A stretch of DNA of 64,000 nt, from positions 310,001-374,000 of the forward strand of contig NZ_NPOA01000001.1 of NCBI RefSeq assembly GCF_002287375.1, in the 5' to 3' direction. This stretch comes from Virgibacillus profundi (lineage in GTDB: Bacteria > Bacillota > Bacilli > Bacillales > Amphibacillaceae). Position 1 is the first letter of the stretch, and each line of letters begins with the position of its first letter. A model generated the notes under the pieces. It worked only from the letters and a program-made list of their open reading frames with translations, ran no database searches and had not been told where the DNA came from. This document shows positions 1-9,564 of the stretch, one piece after another. Both the position numbers and the translations under genes were made by a program.

Positions 1-885
1 CAAAGGAATATATACATAATCTCTAAACCAGGAAGATAAGGAGATATGCCATCTTCTCCAAAACTCTGAGACAGATTTTGCTATGTATGGGTAATTAAAA
101 TTTTCCAGGAAATCAAAGCCAAACATTTTCCCAAGTCCAATTGCCATATCACTATAGCCTGAAAAATCAAAGTAAATTTGCAACCCATATGCAACTATTC
201 CTATCCAAGCTGCCGATACACTTAAGCTATCAGCTGGCGTATTAAAGGCTGCATCCGCAACATCACCAAAAGAGTTTGCAAGGATTACCTTTTTTGCTAA
301 GCCAATGATAAATCTTTTTACACCTTCTGTAAATTTCTCCAAATTAACGAATCTCTTCTTCAGTTGCCCGGCAATAGAATTATATCGCACAATTGGCCCT
401 GCTACTAATTGCGGAAACAATGAAATATATAATGATAACGAAATTATACTCCTTTGAACCTTTACATCCTCCCGGTAAACATCAATAACATAACTCATTG
501 CCTGAAAGGTGAAAAAGGAAATCCCTATAGGTAATGGGATGGATTCCATTTCTATACTGGTATTTAACAAGGAATTAATGTTATTTATCAGGAAATTCGC
601 ATATTTAAAAAAGCCCAGGATAAGTAAATTCCCTATTATGCCTAATGTTAGAAATAACTTTTTAAGGGATATATTTCTCTTATATTTCCCTATCAATAAA
701 CCCGCTATGAAATTAATTAAAATGGAAAACAACATAAGGAAAACATATTTCGGTTCACCCCACGCATAAAAAAATAGACTTGCAAGTAATAATATGAAAT
801 TTCTCCATTCATTTTTTACTATAAAATAACAAAATAATACAAATGGCAAAAATATAAATAAAAATACCAAATTACTAAAGACCAA
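1..885 (-). CDS. MBOAT family membrane O-acyltransferase (AlgI/DltB-like), 3' end outside window
   Basis: Membrane-bound O-acyltransferase that probably O-acetylates a surface polysaccharide. The reverse strand is open for 295 codons to the window edge. I place the start at a TTG at 885 because AAGGTGG lies just upstream and the N-terminus (LVFSNLVFLFIFLPFV) matches AlgI-type proteins. Visible family signatures are FFYAWGEPKYVFLM, FFKYANF, PLPIGISFFTFQAMSYVIDVYR, LFPQLVAGPIVRYN, FDFSGYSDMAIGLGKMFGF and, at the edge, the WRRWHISLSSWFRDYVYIPL block with the conserved His. Several hydrophobic helices are present. The active-site His region and C-terminus lie outside the window. Its position beside surface-polymer genes fits acetylation of that polymer, but the substrate is inferred. 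Confidence 0.85.
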   Translation of the reverse strand, partial: MVFSNLVFLFIFLPFVLFCYFIVKNEWRNFILLLASLFFYAWGEPKYVFLMLFSILINFIAGLLIGKYKRNISLKKLFLTLGIIGNLLILGFFKYANFLINNINSLLNTSIEMESIPLPIGISFFTFQAMSYVIDVYREDVKVQRSIISLSLYISLFPQLVAGPIVRYNSIAGQLKKRFVNLEKFTEGVKRFIIGLAKKVILANSFGDVADAAFNTPADSLSVSAAWIGIVAYGLQIYFDFSGYSDMAIGLGKMFGFDFLENFNYPYIAKSVSEFWRRWHISLSSWFRDYVYIPL

Positions 886-988
886 TTAATCCACCTTCAT
901 TTTAAGTATAAGAACGATAATAATATGTATAAATTCACACTACATAAGTATAAAGTATTGATAAGAGTATGTATATAGAATTAAAAAT

Positions 989-1014
989 AGAACCCACCTA
1001 TTAAGATGAGTTCT
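989..1014 (-). terminator. Rho-independent terminator of the first subtilase gene
   Basis: An 11-bp stem (GU pairs allowed) with a TAAT loop reads AGAACTCATCT/AGGTGGGTTCT on the minus strand and is followed by a T-rich tract. It lies 20 bases after the stop codon of the 806-codon protease. Confidence 0.75.
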
Positions 1015-1035
1015 AACACATAAACATGAAGTTTT

Positions 1036-3456
1036 TTACTGAATTAGCTGTTCCAGTTCTGCAAACGATTTTTTAGTAACTGCTTCAGTTCCCCCAAAAA
1101 TAGTTAATCTATTAAACTTATTTTCTAAAATATAATCGGAAACTACTTTCGGTATTTCTTTCTCTTCGCCAGCTAATTTACCTACCAATAAAATCCCACT
1201 ATCATTTTTTGTTGCTAATACCGCTCCTGTTAATGCATCGGCATAGTGTCCACCCGTCGCAATATACATATGCTTCGTCTCTACTCCGAAGTATTTTGCA
1301 ACTTCCATATTCGTCGCATAACGATTCGCTCCTCTGAGCCTAATAGCATGAGGCAGTAGACCTTTGATTTTATCCGAAACCACTTTCGTTCCTCCAACAA
1401 CAATCGTATCCTTCGTTCCTAATGTGTTCAGTGTATCGATTGTTGACTGTGGAAGGGAGTTTTTATAGGTTAATAGAATCGGTATTCCTTCTCTTGCGGC
1501 ATATGAAGCAACGGATAGAGCATCAGGGAAATTCATGCCATTCACAACTACCGCGGTAGCTGCCTCTCCTGAGGATACCTGTTTAGCAATTTCAGAAGCT
1601 GTTTCAAATCTTGTTTCCCCTGAGTAACGGGTTACCTTTATTCCAGACTTTATCAGCTGCTCTTGAACTTTATTACTTATTGCCCCGGTTCCGCCAAGAA
1701 TGATTACCTTGTCTGCCCGGAGGCGTTTAATTTCTCTCATCGTTCTGTCAAAAATCATATTATTAGTTGTGAGCAGTATAGGAGCGTTCAGCTTATGTGC
1801 CAGTGGGACACCGGCTAATGAGTCAGCAAAATTATCCCCTCGGGCGAGAATAACAGTATCCGAAGAATTCCATCCCTGTCTGCTGATTTCAATAGCTGTA
1901 TCATAGCGCATCGATCCAGAAATCCTTTTCACATTACTGTTTTCCATGGAAATTGTAGCATTTAAAGCAGCAGGAGCATTGACAAGTCCATAGCCGTAGC
2001 CATTATTCGGCGATTCCGGATAGGTTTCATCTGTCAAAGGAGTAGCTGTTTCTCTTAAAATATGCTTCATCTGCTTTACCGTTAAGCTTGGTCCTGCCTG
2101 TTTTAGTAGTGCAACCACTCCTGATACTGCCGGTCCCGCCATTGATGTTCCACTCTTTGATCCATATTCACCACCGGGTACAGAAGAGCGGATACTTTCT
2201 CCTGGTGCTACAACATCCGGTTTTATTTCATTATATGGTGAAGGTCCAAGCAATGAAAAGGATGTCAGCTTATTTTCACTGTTAACTGCACCTGTTGCAA
2301 ATGATTCCGGATAATTTGCCGGAGCTTCAACTGATCCGGGAACGGTTGGTTTTGAACCTAAATTATTTCCAGCCGAGAACTCCGGAAAGATACCTGCAGC
2401 AATCCAGTTTTTCACGACATCACGATACCATTCATCCTTGCCTTTTCCTCCGCTCCAGGAATTATTAACAATATCCGGAGCCATATCCGGTCTCTCATTC
2501 CCATGCTCATCTGTTGGGGCAAGAATCCACTCCGCCGCCTTTAATAGGTCAGCATCTGTAGCTGTTCCAGATGTATTGAAAGCGTTTACCGCAATCCATT
2601 TGGCTCCTGGTGCTACTCCAATTTGATTTGAGCCATCTGGTTCTGATCCAATCATTGTGCCTGTTACATGTGTGCCATGTCCATGGATATCATAGGGGAC
2701 AGTCTTACCGTTCACTGCATCAAACCAGTTGAAGCTGTGATCAACCTCACCTGTTTCACTGTTATATCCGCGATATTTTCCCTTTAAAGCCGGATGGTCC
2801 CAATCAACTCCTGAGTCGATGCTTGCAATTATGACACCTGATCCATCAATGTTTTGTCCCCATACCTCCGGGGCACCAACCTGCTCTATATTCGTTTCTA
2901 TATTATTGTGTACTGAATTAGATTCTTCATTTTTTGTTTCAGTTAAGTGGCGAACCCGGTTCGGTAATACTTTTTCTACTTCATTAAAATCAAGAACCTT
3001 TTTAGCTACTTCTTCCGTTGCGGTTACCGCAATCCCATTAACAATGTGAAATGAGCGGATATCCTCAGCGTTGCCTGATTCCGCTTCCTTCCGGAGGTAT
3101 TCCAATACACTCTCTTGAGAACCTTCCGAAGTCGATTTTAATTCATTCAGAACAGCAATATGCCTCTGGAGCTGCACTTCTTCCGCATTTAAAGTATTTT
3201 GATTAATCTTTTCACTTGCTTTATTTAATGCATTCCCGACTGCAGGCTTATCATTAAATTTAATCAGGAATGTAACTTTATGCTCCTGACCAAATGCTGT
3301 AGCTAGCGCCTTAGGTATGGTATCCTGTGGATTTTGACCTTCAGAATTGGTTCCTCTCGCATAGGCAGTTTGAGGAATAACCATTGAAACTGCCATTAGA
3401 AGGGCTAACCCTATATATAACCATTTATGTATGTAATTACTCTTGCTTTTCATCAA
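1036..3456 (-). CDS. Secreted subtilisin-like serine protease (S8) with three C-terminal CWB2 repeats
   Basis: Exported protease expected to be held non-covalently in the cell wall. Residues 1-33 form a signal peptide with a TAYA cleavage region. An I9-type propeptide follows (about 60-170). The S8 domain has the full triad: D214 (ASIDSGVDWDHPA), H260 (HGHGTHVTG) and S438 (SGTSMAGPA), with oxyanion N364 (SAGNN). Residues from about 511 to the end are three cell-wall-binding type 2 repeats of about 95 residues, each with an R..G..RY.TA motif and an FADSLAG- or FPDALSV-like segment. In Clostridioides such repeats anchor proteins to a wall polymer. It is a tandem paralogue of the next gene but lacks that gene's Ig-like linker. 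It has its own terminator. Confidence 0.93.
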   Translation of the reverse strand: MMKSKSNYIHKWLYIGLALLMAVSMVIPQTAYARGTNSEGQNPQDTIPKALATAFGQEHKVTFLIKFNDKPAVGNALNKASEKINQNTLNAEEVQLQRHIAVLNELKSTSEGSQESVLEYLRKEAESGNAEDIRSFHIVNGIAVTATEEVAKKVLDFNEVEKVLPNRVRHLTETKNEESNSVHNNIETNIEQVGAPEVWGQNIDGSGVIIASIDSGVDWDHPALKGKYRGYNSETGEVDHSFNWFDAVNGKTVPYDIHGHGTHVTGTMIGSEPDGSNQIGVAPGAKWIAVNAFNTSGTATDADLLKAAEWILAPTDEHGNERPDMAPDIVNNSWSGGKGKDEWYRDVVKNWIAAGIFPEFSAGNNLGSKPTVPGSVEAPANYPESFATGAVNSENKLTSFSLLGPSPYNEIKPDVVAPGESIRSSVPGGEYGSKSGTSMAGPAVSGVVALLKQAGPSLTVKQMKHILRETATPLTDETYPESPNNGYGYGLVNAPAALNATISMENSNVKRISGSMRYDTAIEISRQGWNSSDTVILARGDNFADSLAGVPLAHKLNAPILLTTNNMIFDRTMREIKRLRADKVIILGGTGAISNKVQEQLIKSGIKVTRYSGETRFETASEIAKQVSSGEAATAVVVNGMNFPDALSVASYAAREGIPILLTYKNSLPQSTIDTLNTLGTKDTIVVGGTKVVSDKIKGLLPHAIRLRGANRYATNMEVAKYFGVETKHMYIATGGHYADALTGAVLATKNDSGILLVGKLAGEEKEIPKVVSDYILENKFNRLTIFGGTEAVTKKSFAELEQLIQ

Positions 3457-3606
3457 TTATCTTCCCTTCGATGCTGAAAATTCACCTATTCTATGAAACT
3501 ATAACAATATATATAATAACATTATAGAAGTAAGTTAACCATAAAATTTTCCACCGAATTATAAGTTGTTTAAATTCAAAGCTTGGATATAACTTCAGTT
3601 TAATAG

Positions 3607-3642
3607 AAAAAGAACCCATCTTTTTCAAGACAGGTTCTTTTT
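3607..3642 (-). terminator. Rho-independent terminator of the second subtilase gene
   Basis: Perfect 10-bp arms AAAAAGAACC/GGTTCTTTTT, extended inward by TGTCTT/AAGATG around a GAAA loop, lie directly after the 896-codon protease gene in the minus direction. Confidence 0.8.
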
Positions 3643-3653
3643 CAAAAAGTTAC

Positions 3654-6344
3654 TTACTTAAGCAATTTGCTAAGTGCGTTTTCTGTAGCTTCATCAACTG
3701 CTACTGTACCACCAAAAATAGTTAAATCAGTTACACCTTGTTCAGTAATGTAATTGGAAACTACGTTTGGAATGATTCCATCTTCTTTAACTAAATTACC
3801 TACCAGTAGGATAGCACTATTGTTTTTCGCTGCTAATACCGACCCGGTTAACGCATCAGCATATTCGGTTCCTGTTGCAACATATAAGTTGCTATTTTCT
3901 ACACCGAAATGTTCCGCTATAGCAATGTTAGTTTCGTAACGGTTATCCCCACTTAATCTTTCTGCAGCAGGAAGCTCATTCAATACATCATCAGACACAA
4001 CCGCTTTACCACCAACTACAACTGTATTTGTAGTACCAAGTTCATTAAGAGCAGTTTGCGTTGCTTCCGGTAGCTCACTGTCTCTTGTTAATAAAATTGG
4101 CGTTCCTTCTTGTGCCGCAAACGAAGCAACTGTCAATGCATCAGGGAAATTCAATCCATTTGCAATAACTGCATTTTCAGTTCCACCAGTTACCTCAGCT
4201 AATTTCTCAGCAATTTCAACTGCTGTTTCAAATCTAGTGTCACCAGCAAGGCGGATTACTTCCTTACCTGCTTCTGTCAGTTCATTTTCATCTGGCAGTT
4301 CAATTGCACCTGCCCCACCAAGAACGTAAATTTCATTAGCACCCAAACGGTTAATTTCTGCTAAAACGTCATCACTTAACTCACCTTCTGATGGGGTTAA
4401 CAGAATTGGTGTATCCATAGCATGTGCTAATGGAACACCTGCTAATGCATCCGCAAAATCATCACCACGTGCTAAGATAACCTTATCAACTGAACCATCT
4501 TCCCAGCCATCTTGGCTAGTTTCGATAGCAGTATCATATCTCCAGTCACCATAAATTCTTTCCAAAGGCTCTACAGGCTCTTCTGCTGGTTCGATAACAA
4601 TTTTACCATCTGCAACTTTTGATACACTGTCGCCATTGCTGTTGGCAATTGTTACTTCCACCGCAGCTTCTTCATAGCCTGCATCTTCAGGTACAGTGTA
4701 AACAGCTGTGTAAGCTCCAGCTTCTGTTTCGTTCATTGCAACTGCTTCACCGTCAGCTACTGTATATGTTGCGTTACCCTCTTCTATGTTACTAGTGAAA
4801 GTAATTGTAACATCATCGCCAGCTTTTACTACTTGATCAGAGCTTGGCTCAAGATTTTCAATTGTTGGTACTTCCGGTTCTGGCACTTCATCTTCCTGCA
4901 ATGCCTCAACTGCTGCAAGTGCATCTACTAAACCATGACCAAAACCATTGTTAGGCGTTTCAGTATACTCTTCATTCGTAAGTTCTGTTGCAGTTTCCTG
5001 CAATGTAGTTTTCAGTTCATCAATTGTTACATCAGATTTTGCTTGAATCATCAATGCCGCAATACCCGCTACAGCTGGTGCAGCCATTGAAGTTCCATTG
5101 GAAACTGCGTATCCGTCACCAGGATAAGTAGATAGAATTTCTACTCCTGGGGCTGCAACATTTGGCTTAATATCTCCATATGGAGATGGTCCTCTTAAAG
5201 AAAATTCCGCCAGTGCATTATCCTGATCAGTTGCGCCTACTGCGAATGCTTCAGGATAAAGAGCTGGAATTGATACAGAACCTTCAACAGGCTCTACAAC
5301 ACCTGGTACTGCATTTCCCGCTGCAAATACAGGGAAAATTCCTGCATCCTGCCAAGCTACAATAACATCACGGAAAAATTCATTCATTTCCTCTGGAGTA
5401 TATCCTGGGAATCCCCATGAATTGTTAACAACATCAGGAGCATTAGCGGCATCTCCACCTGGAGCCATCATCCACTCTGCTGCTGACAAGATTGCATCAC
5501 TTGGTAAACCACCACTTGCATTCGCTACGTTTGCCGCAATCCATTTTGCTTGTGGAGCTACACCAACTTCATCTCCAACCATTGTACCTGTAACATGTGT
5601 ACCATGGCCTTGATAATCATTGGCTTCTTTTTCTCCATATACTGCATCGAAGAAACTTGCTGAATGATCAACCTCACCTGTTTCTGCATTATAACCACGA
5701 TATTTCTCTTTTAATGCAGGGTGGTCCCATTGAACACCAGAATCAATGCTTGCTACAACTACGCCTTCACCATTAAACCCTTTTTCCCAAGTTTGGGGAG
5801 CATTAACACGGTCAACATTCCATGCAATCTCTGACAGCTTATTATCATCTGTCTTAACAGGTTCAATTACTTCAGCTTCAATGTTCGGATAAACATCTGC
5901 AACTTCATTGAATTGAAGCAGTTCTTCAGCTACTTCCTGTGTAGCGGTAACTGAAATTGCATTTGTAATAAAGTAAGATTTTATATCTTCAGCATTTGTA
6001 TCTTTTAAATATTCAAATACATTTGATTGTGCTTTATCGGCAGTTGTCTGTAATGTGTTAATTACAGCTTCGCGCTGTGCTAAAACTGCCTTTTCTTCTG
6101 TTGCGCCCGCTAGAGTTGCTTGTTCTTTAGCCTGTTCCGCAACTGCTGCAGTATTGGCTTCGTCTTTAAAATCAACAATAAATGTTACCTTCTCGGTATT
6201 TTCAAATTGTTTAACCAAAGTATCTGATAATTTTGCTGAATTAACTGATTCCGCACTAATTGCTGAAGGTGCAATTAATGAAAATACCATTAAAAACGCA
6301 GCAAGGATAGAAAATACTTTAACTTGTCTTCTGTTTTTTCTCAT
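3654..6344 (-). CDS. Secreted subtilisin-like protease (S8) with Ig-like linker and three CWB2 repeats
   Basis: Paralogue of the downstream protease. Residues 1-31 are a signal peptide (SAISA), and residues about 45-155 an inhibitor-type propeptide. The catalytic triad is intact: D201 (ASIDSGVQWDHPA), H247 (QGHGTHVTG) and S419 (NGTSMAAPA), with N344 in FAAGN. A linker of about 100 residues (490-590), rich in Glu, Val and Pro, looks like one immunoglobulin-like beta-sandwich (VTITFTSNI...YTAVYTVPE). Three CWB2 repeats fill about 596-896. An AGGAGGAA ribosome site supports the ATG. The strongly acidic composition is typical of secreted proteins from salt-adapted bacilli. The substrate is unknown; processing of other wall proteins is a guess. 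Confidence 0.93.
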   Translation of the reverse strand: MRKNRRQVKVFSILAAFLMVFSLIAPSAISAESVNSAKLSDTLVKQFENTEKVTFIVDFKDEANTAAVAEQAKEQATLAGATEEKAVLAQREAVINTLQTTADKAQSNVFEYLKDTNAEDIKSYFITNAISVTATQEVAEELLQFNEVADVYPNIEAEVIEPVKTDDNKLSEIAWNVDRVNAPQTWEKGFNGEGVVVASIDSGVQWDHPALKEKYRGYNAETGEVDHSASFFDAVYGEKEANDYQGHGTHVTGTMVGDEVGVAPQAKWIAANVANASGGLPSDAILSAAEWMMAPGGDAANAPDVVNNSWGFPGYTPEEMNEFFRDVIVAWQDAGIFPVFAAGNAVPGVVEPVEGSVSIPALYPEAFAVGATDQDNALAEFSLRGPSPYGDIKPNVAAPGVEILSTYPGDGYAVSNGTSMAAPAVAGIAALMIQAKSDVTIDELKTTLQETATELTNEEYTETPNNGFGHGLVDALAAVEALQEDEVPEPEVPTIENLEPSSDQVVKAGDDVTITFTSNIEEGNATYTVADGEAVAMNETEAGAYTAVYTVPEDAGYEEAAVEVTIANSNGDSVSKVADGKIVIEPAEEPVEPLERIYGDWRYDTAIETSQDGWEDGSVDKVILARGDDFADALAGVPLAHAMDTPILLTPSEGELSDDVLAEINRLGANEIYVLGGAGAIELPDENELTEAGKEVIRLAGDTRFETAVEIAEKLAEVTGGTENAVIANGLNFPDALTVASFAAQEGTPILLTRDSELPEATQTALNELGTTNTVVVGGKAVVSDDVLNELPAAERLSGDNRYETNIAIAEHFGVENSNLYVATGTEYADALTGSVLAAKNNSAILLVGNLVKEDGIIPNVVSNYITEQGVTDLTIFGGTVAVDEATENALSKLLK

Positions 6345-6937
6345 GTAATTCCTCCTAAAGTTTTAAACTCTAAATCTGTTATACTCACGAACTTAAAATA
6401 TACACCCCTTTTTAGATAATAGTTTTATATATTACTAGAAAACAATGATGGTTTTTCATGTTGATATGTAGTCTACTGGATGCCTCATAAATATCATTTT
6501 TTCTAGTGACATGCTTAGTTAATACCACTGTTCTTTTTTTCCTAAACCTTTTTTCCTAATTTTCATTTCAAAACATTAAGATTTGAATACATTAATATGA
6601 AGTATATTGGAAAATCAAGCTTTGAAATTACAATTATTACTTTTTAATTAAAAAGTCATTACTGCTAACTATATCGATTATATGCATGAAATATTTTCCA
6701 GTCAATGAAGTGTCTTGATATTGATAGTTTAGCACTATAATATGCCGGCTCTAAAATACTACTTTAAATTCTATTAAGTACTTTTTTACTATTCTTTAAG
6801 ATTGATATGATACAGAACTTATTTACTAGCCAAAAAAACATGACTTTTAATGCTATGTTGGCATTAAAACTTTTATACATTAATTAAAATGGAAATAAAA
6901 TGATACTTCATAACCTAGGTCAGATCAGATTAAAAAT
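6345..6937. other. AT-rich intergenic stretch without a recognisable gene
   Basis: About 590 bases between the divergently positioned ends of two minus-strand units. It is very AT-rich and no open frame with a ribosome site was found on either strand. It must carry the promoter of the protease gene, and a TATAAC-like hexamer lies about 35 bases upstream of that gene's start. No convincing -35 box was recognised. Confidence 0.5.
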
Positions 6938-6964
6938 AGCTGCCACCTATTATAGGCAACAGCT
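6938..6964 (-). terminator. Rho-independent terminator of the flippase-to-GT4 operon
   Basis: An 11-bp stem AGCTGTTGCCT/AGGTGGCAGCT (GU pairs included) with an ATAAT loop and a following ATTTTTAA tract lies just after the last gene of a four-gene minus-strand operon. Confidence 0.8.
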
Positions 6965-6970
6965 ATCTCA

Positions 6971-8071
6971 TTATAATTTCTCATAAATTGTAAATAATTT
7001 ATTTAACAGGATTCTTTGGTCATTTTCCTGTGCCTTTTCTTCACCTTTATCAATTAATTGCTTCTGTAAATCTTTATTCGTTATTATATTTTCCATACCT
7101 TTTCTTAATGAATCAGTATTCTGTGCTTCAACTAAAACTCCCGAGCCATCCTGAAGTAAATAAGCTAATCCTCCGACCTTGCTTCCAACTACAGGTGTAC
7201 GTACTGACATTGCCTCCAGTGCAACTAGTCCAAAACCTTCTATGTACGAAGGAAGTACAAATAAATCTGCAGCTGCCATCCACTTTGCGAGTTGCTGTTG
7301 ATTTTTAGTTGAATGAATCTTAACATCTTTTATTTGCTCTGATTCGATTTTCTCATCTAATTCTTTTTTGAATTCTTCTTGTTTCGTTGCACCGATTAAA
7401 TGTAATTCAATAAATGGATATTTCTTTTTCAACATATTATAAGCATCGAGAAGTTCAATAAGGCCTTTTGCCTTGATATAATTTCCCACAAATAAAACAG
7501 AAAATTTATCCAGGGGTTGATTCAGCTCTACTTTTGCTTTATCTTTTTCAATCGGCTTAAAAACCTCTCGATTAACTCCCATATTTAAAACGCTGATTTT
7601 CTCTGGTTCAATGCCAAATGTTTCATTTATTTCCCGCTTCAGTTCTTCTCCAACAGCAATCACATGGTTTGCTTTTTTTAATATATTTTTGGTTTGATTA
7701 AAGAAAAATGGGCCTTTTTTTGACATTTTATCAATATCCCCACCATGTGCTGTAACCACCAGTTTTGTTCCATAAAGCTTTTTGAACAATAATCCGAATA
7801 AACCACTGGGAAATACATAATGTGCATGAATAATATCGTACTTTCTTCCTTTAAATAACAATATACTAATTACTTTTAAAAACCAGATTAAGTATTTCTT
7901 TAACACAAACAATTTACCCATCCGTGGATCTTTAACTACCGCAATATCCACTTGATGATTATATTGTTTAATTGCTTCAACCTGATTTTTAACGAATATT
8001 CCATATGTAGGACTATCATCGCTTGGATACATGTTGCTGATAACAAGTATTTTTTTACTGCTGCTGCCCAT
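6971..8071 (-). CDS. Glycosyltransferase family 4 (TuaC-like)
   Basis: GT-B-fold cytoplasmic glycosyltransferase that probably adds a sugar to a lipid-linked surface glycan. The N-terminus ISNMYPSDDSPTYGIFVKNQ is typical of TuaC/EpsD-type enzymes. Further signs are HAHYVFPSGL, VVTAHGGDID, the phosphate-binding region VLFVGNYIKAKGL near residue 190, and the C-terminal donor-binding motif LPSYIEGFGLVALEAM with the conserved E-x7-E spacing. It is the last gene of an operon with a polymerase-like protein, a PIG-L deacetylase and a flippase (gap 14 bases), and a terminator follows. The length of 366 residues is normal. The sugar donor and acceptor cannot be read from sequence. Confidence 0.88.
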   Translation of the reverse strand: MGSSSKKILVISNMYPSDDSPTYGIFVKNQVEAIKQYNHQVDIAVVKDPRMGKLFVLKKYLIWFLKVISILLFKGRKYDIIHAHYVFPSGLFGLLFKKLYGTKLVVTAHGGDIDKMSKKGPFFFNQTKNILKKANHVIAVGEELKREINETFGIEPEKISVLNMGVNREVFKPIEKDKAKVELNQPLDKFSVLFVGNYIKAKGLIELLDAYNMLKKKYPFIELHLIGATKQEEFKKELDEKIESEQIKDVKIHSTKNQQQLAKWMAAADLFVLPSYIEGFGLVALEAMSVRTPVVGSKVGGLAYLLQDGSGVLVEAQNTDSLRKGMENIITNKDLQKQLIDKGEEKAQENDQRILLNKLFTIYEKL

Positions 8072-8085
8072 TTTTATCCTCCAGA

Positions 8086-9543
8086 CTATTCAATCGCATG
8101 TTGATTGACCTTTTCTCTAAACTTCTCATTAACTAAATAGCCTAAGAAGGAGAAATAAAACAACGTAAATATATCGCTCTCCCACGCATTATAAACCATA
8201 CATATTACATAGGAGCCCAATAAGAGACAAAAAACTAATATTCCATAGTTAGATCCTCTTCCATGTTTCCAGGTTAAATAAAGCATATGAAGTAGGAATA
8301 TAGCAAAAAGAATTGTCCCGATAATACCAGTTTGCACAATTATTTGAATGTATTGATTGTCTGAGTAAAAATCTAATCCAATATCATAAGTTTCATATAT
8401 TGGTGATCCTTGTGAAAGTGTTGATGAATCTCCGAATGTACCGAAACCTGTACCAATAATTGGATGATCCTTAAATACCTGAAATCCTTTTTGAATTATA
8501 AATAACCTGCCTGAATCCATGCTTCCCTCTATGGTAGATTGATCAAATGTTTGGCGCATTCGATCAGAAAAATTCCCGTCCGTTTGATCATACTCTTTTT
8601 GGACTTCTCGCTGCCCTACACCAAAATCTGTATTTTCTACAAGGGTTGTAATCCCGGATACTGGAAGTGCAATTAATAATATTCCTAATACAAGTGAGAT
8701 AGCTAAGTTCTTTAAGAATCTCCAGTTCTTAGTTAAGATAATATACAGGAGTGCAGTTATTGCAAATGCCCCCCAAGTCCCTCTGGAGAATGTTAGCGAA
8801 AAAACCCCCATGGCCAGTATTAATGTGATATTCAATATTAAATACTTATTTTTTTGAACATGATTTTTCAAATACATTATTATTATAAATACAAATGACA
8901 TGTACAAGGCAAGGCTATTTGGATTACCTAATAAACCATATATTCTAATTCGATTTGTTGCAGATAATGGCATGTTCTCCCATGATTCAGGCAACAATAC
9001 ACTGCGTAATGAAAGTTTCTCAATTAAACCATGAATACTAATAATAATTGTTAAAACCACGATCGTCCACCCTAGTTTTATAAGATCCTGTTTCGTAACA
9101 TTGATCCTTTTAATAATGTAAAACATTACATATAATAAAATAAACGATCTTGTTTGAAGAATGATTGAGGTAAGAGAAACTCCTGTAATTAAAGCAGATA
9201 TAACTCCTACTAAAATAAAGCCAAAATAAGCTAATTCAAACCATTGAAATTGAAACAGGCTTTTCCAATTCTTTCGATACATATATACTACTTTTACTAA
9301 TGCTATAAAAAGAATTATATCTGCAATAGATTTCAAGTCCGGATTAAATTCTAATAAAAATGGTCTTAATGGCAGATACATGAATAATATGATTAAACCA
9401 TTTTTAGGTTTAAATAATGTATATACACCAAAACCTAATGTGATAATAACCCCTACAGCAAAATAATTTAGTGTTATACCTAGTGCGAAAACCAGTAATG
9501 TAATTGGTACAAATATTAGATCTTTATATGACAATTTCATCAT
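8086..9543 (-). CDS. O-antigen ligase/Wzy-like polysaccharide polymerase (PF04932 type)
   Basis: Polytopic membrane protein of 485 residues with about 12 hydrophobic helices. The large extracytoplasmic loop (about 290-375) and the downstream block FKDHPIIGTGFGTFGD are characteristic of the Wzy_C/O-antigen ligase family, which includes TuaE. Such proteins polymerise or ligate lipid-linked repeat units on the outer face of the membrane. Its place between a GT4 enzyme and a PIG-L deacetylase, with a flippase upstream in the same operon, suggests a Wzx/Wzy-type pathway. Polymerase versus ligase cannot be separated by sequence alone. Confidence 0.82.
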   Translation of the reverse strand: MMKLSYKDLIFVPITLLVFALGITLNYFAVGVIITLGFGVYTLFKPKNGLIILFMYLPLRPFLLEFNPDLKSIADIILFIALVKVVYMYRKNWKSLFQFQWFELAYFGFILVGVISALITGVSLTSIILQTRSFILLYVMFYIIKRINVTKQDLIKLGWTIVVLTIIISIHGLIEKLSLRSVLLPESWENMPLSATNRIRIYGLLGNPNSLALYMSFVFIIIMYLKNHVQKNKYLILNITLILAMGVFSLTFSRGTWGAFAITALLYIILTKNWRFLKNLAISLVLGILLIALPVSGITTLVENTDFGVGQREVQKEYDQTDGNFSDRMRQTFDQSTIEGSMDSGRLFIIQKGFQVFKDHPIIGTGFGTFGDSSTLSQGSPIYETYDIGLDFYSDNQYIQIIVQTGIIGTILFAIFLLHMLYLTWKHGRGSNYGILVFCLLLGSYVICMVYNAWESDIFTLFYFSFLGYLVNEKFREKVNQHAIE

Positions 9544-9564
9544 ATTCTCCTTCTTTTTTCATGT

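Noticed and set aside
509-769. 86-codon plus-strand frame at the left edge
   Set aside because: It lies opposite the well-supported MBOAT gene.
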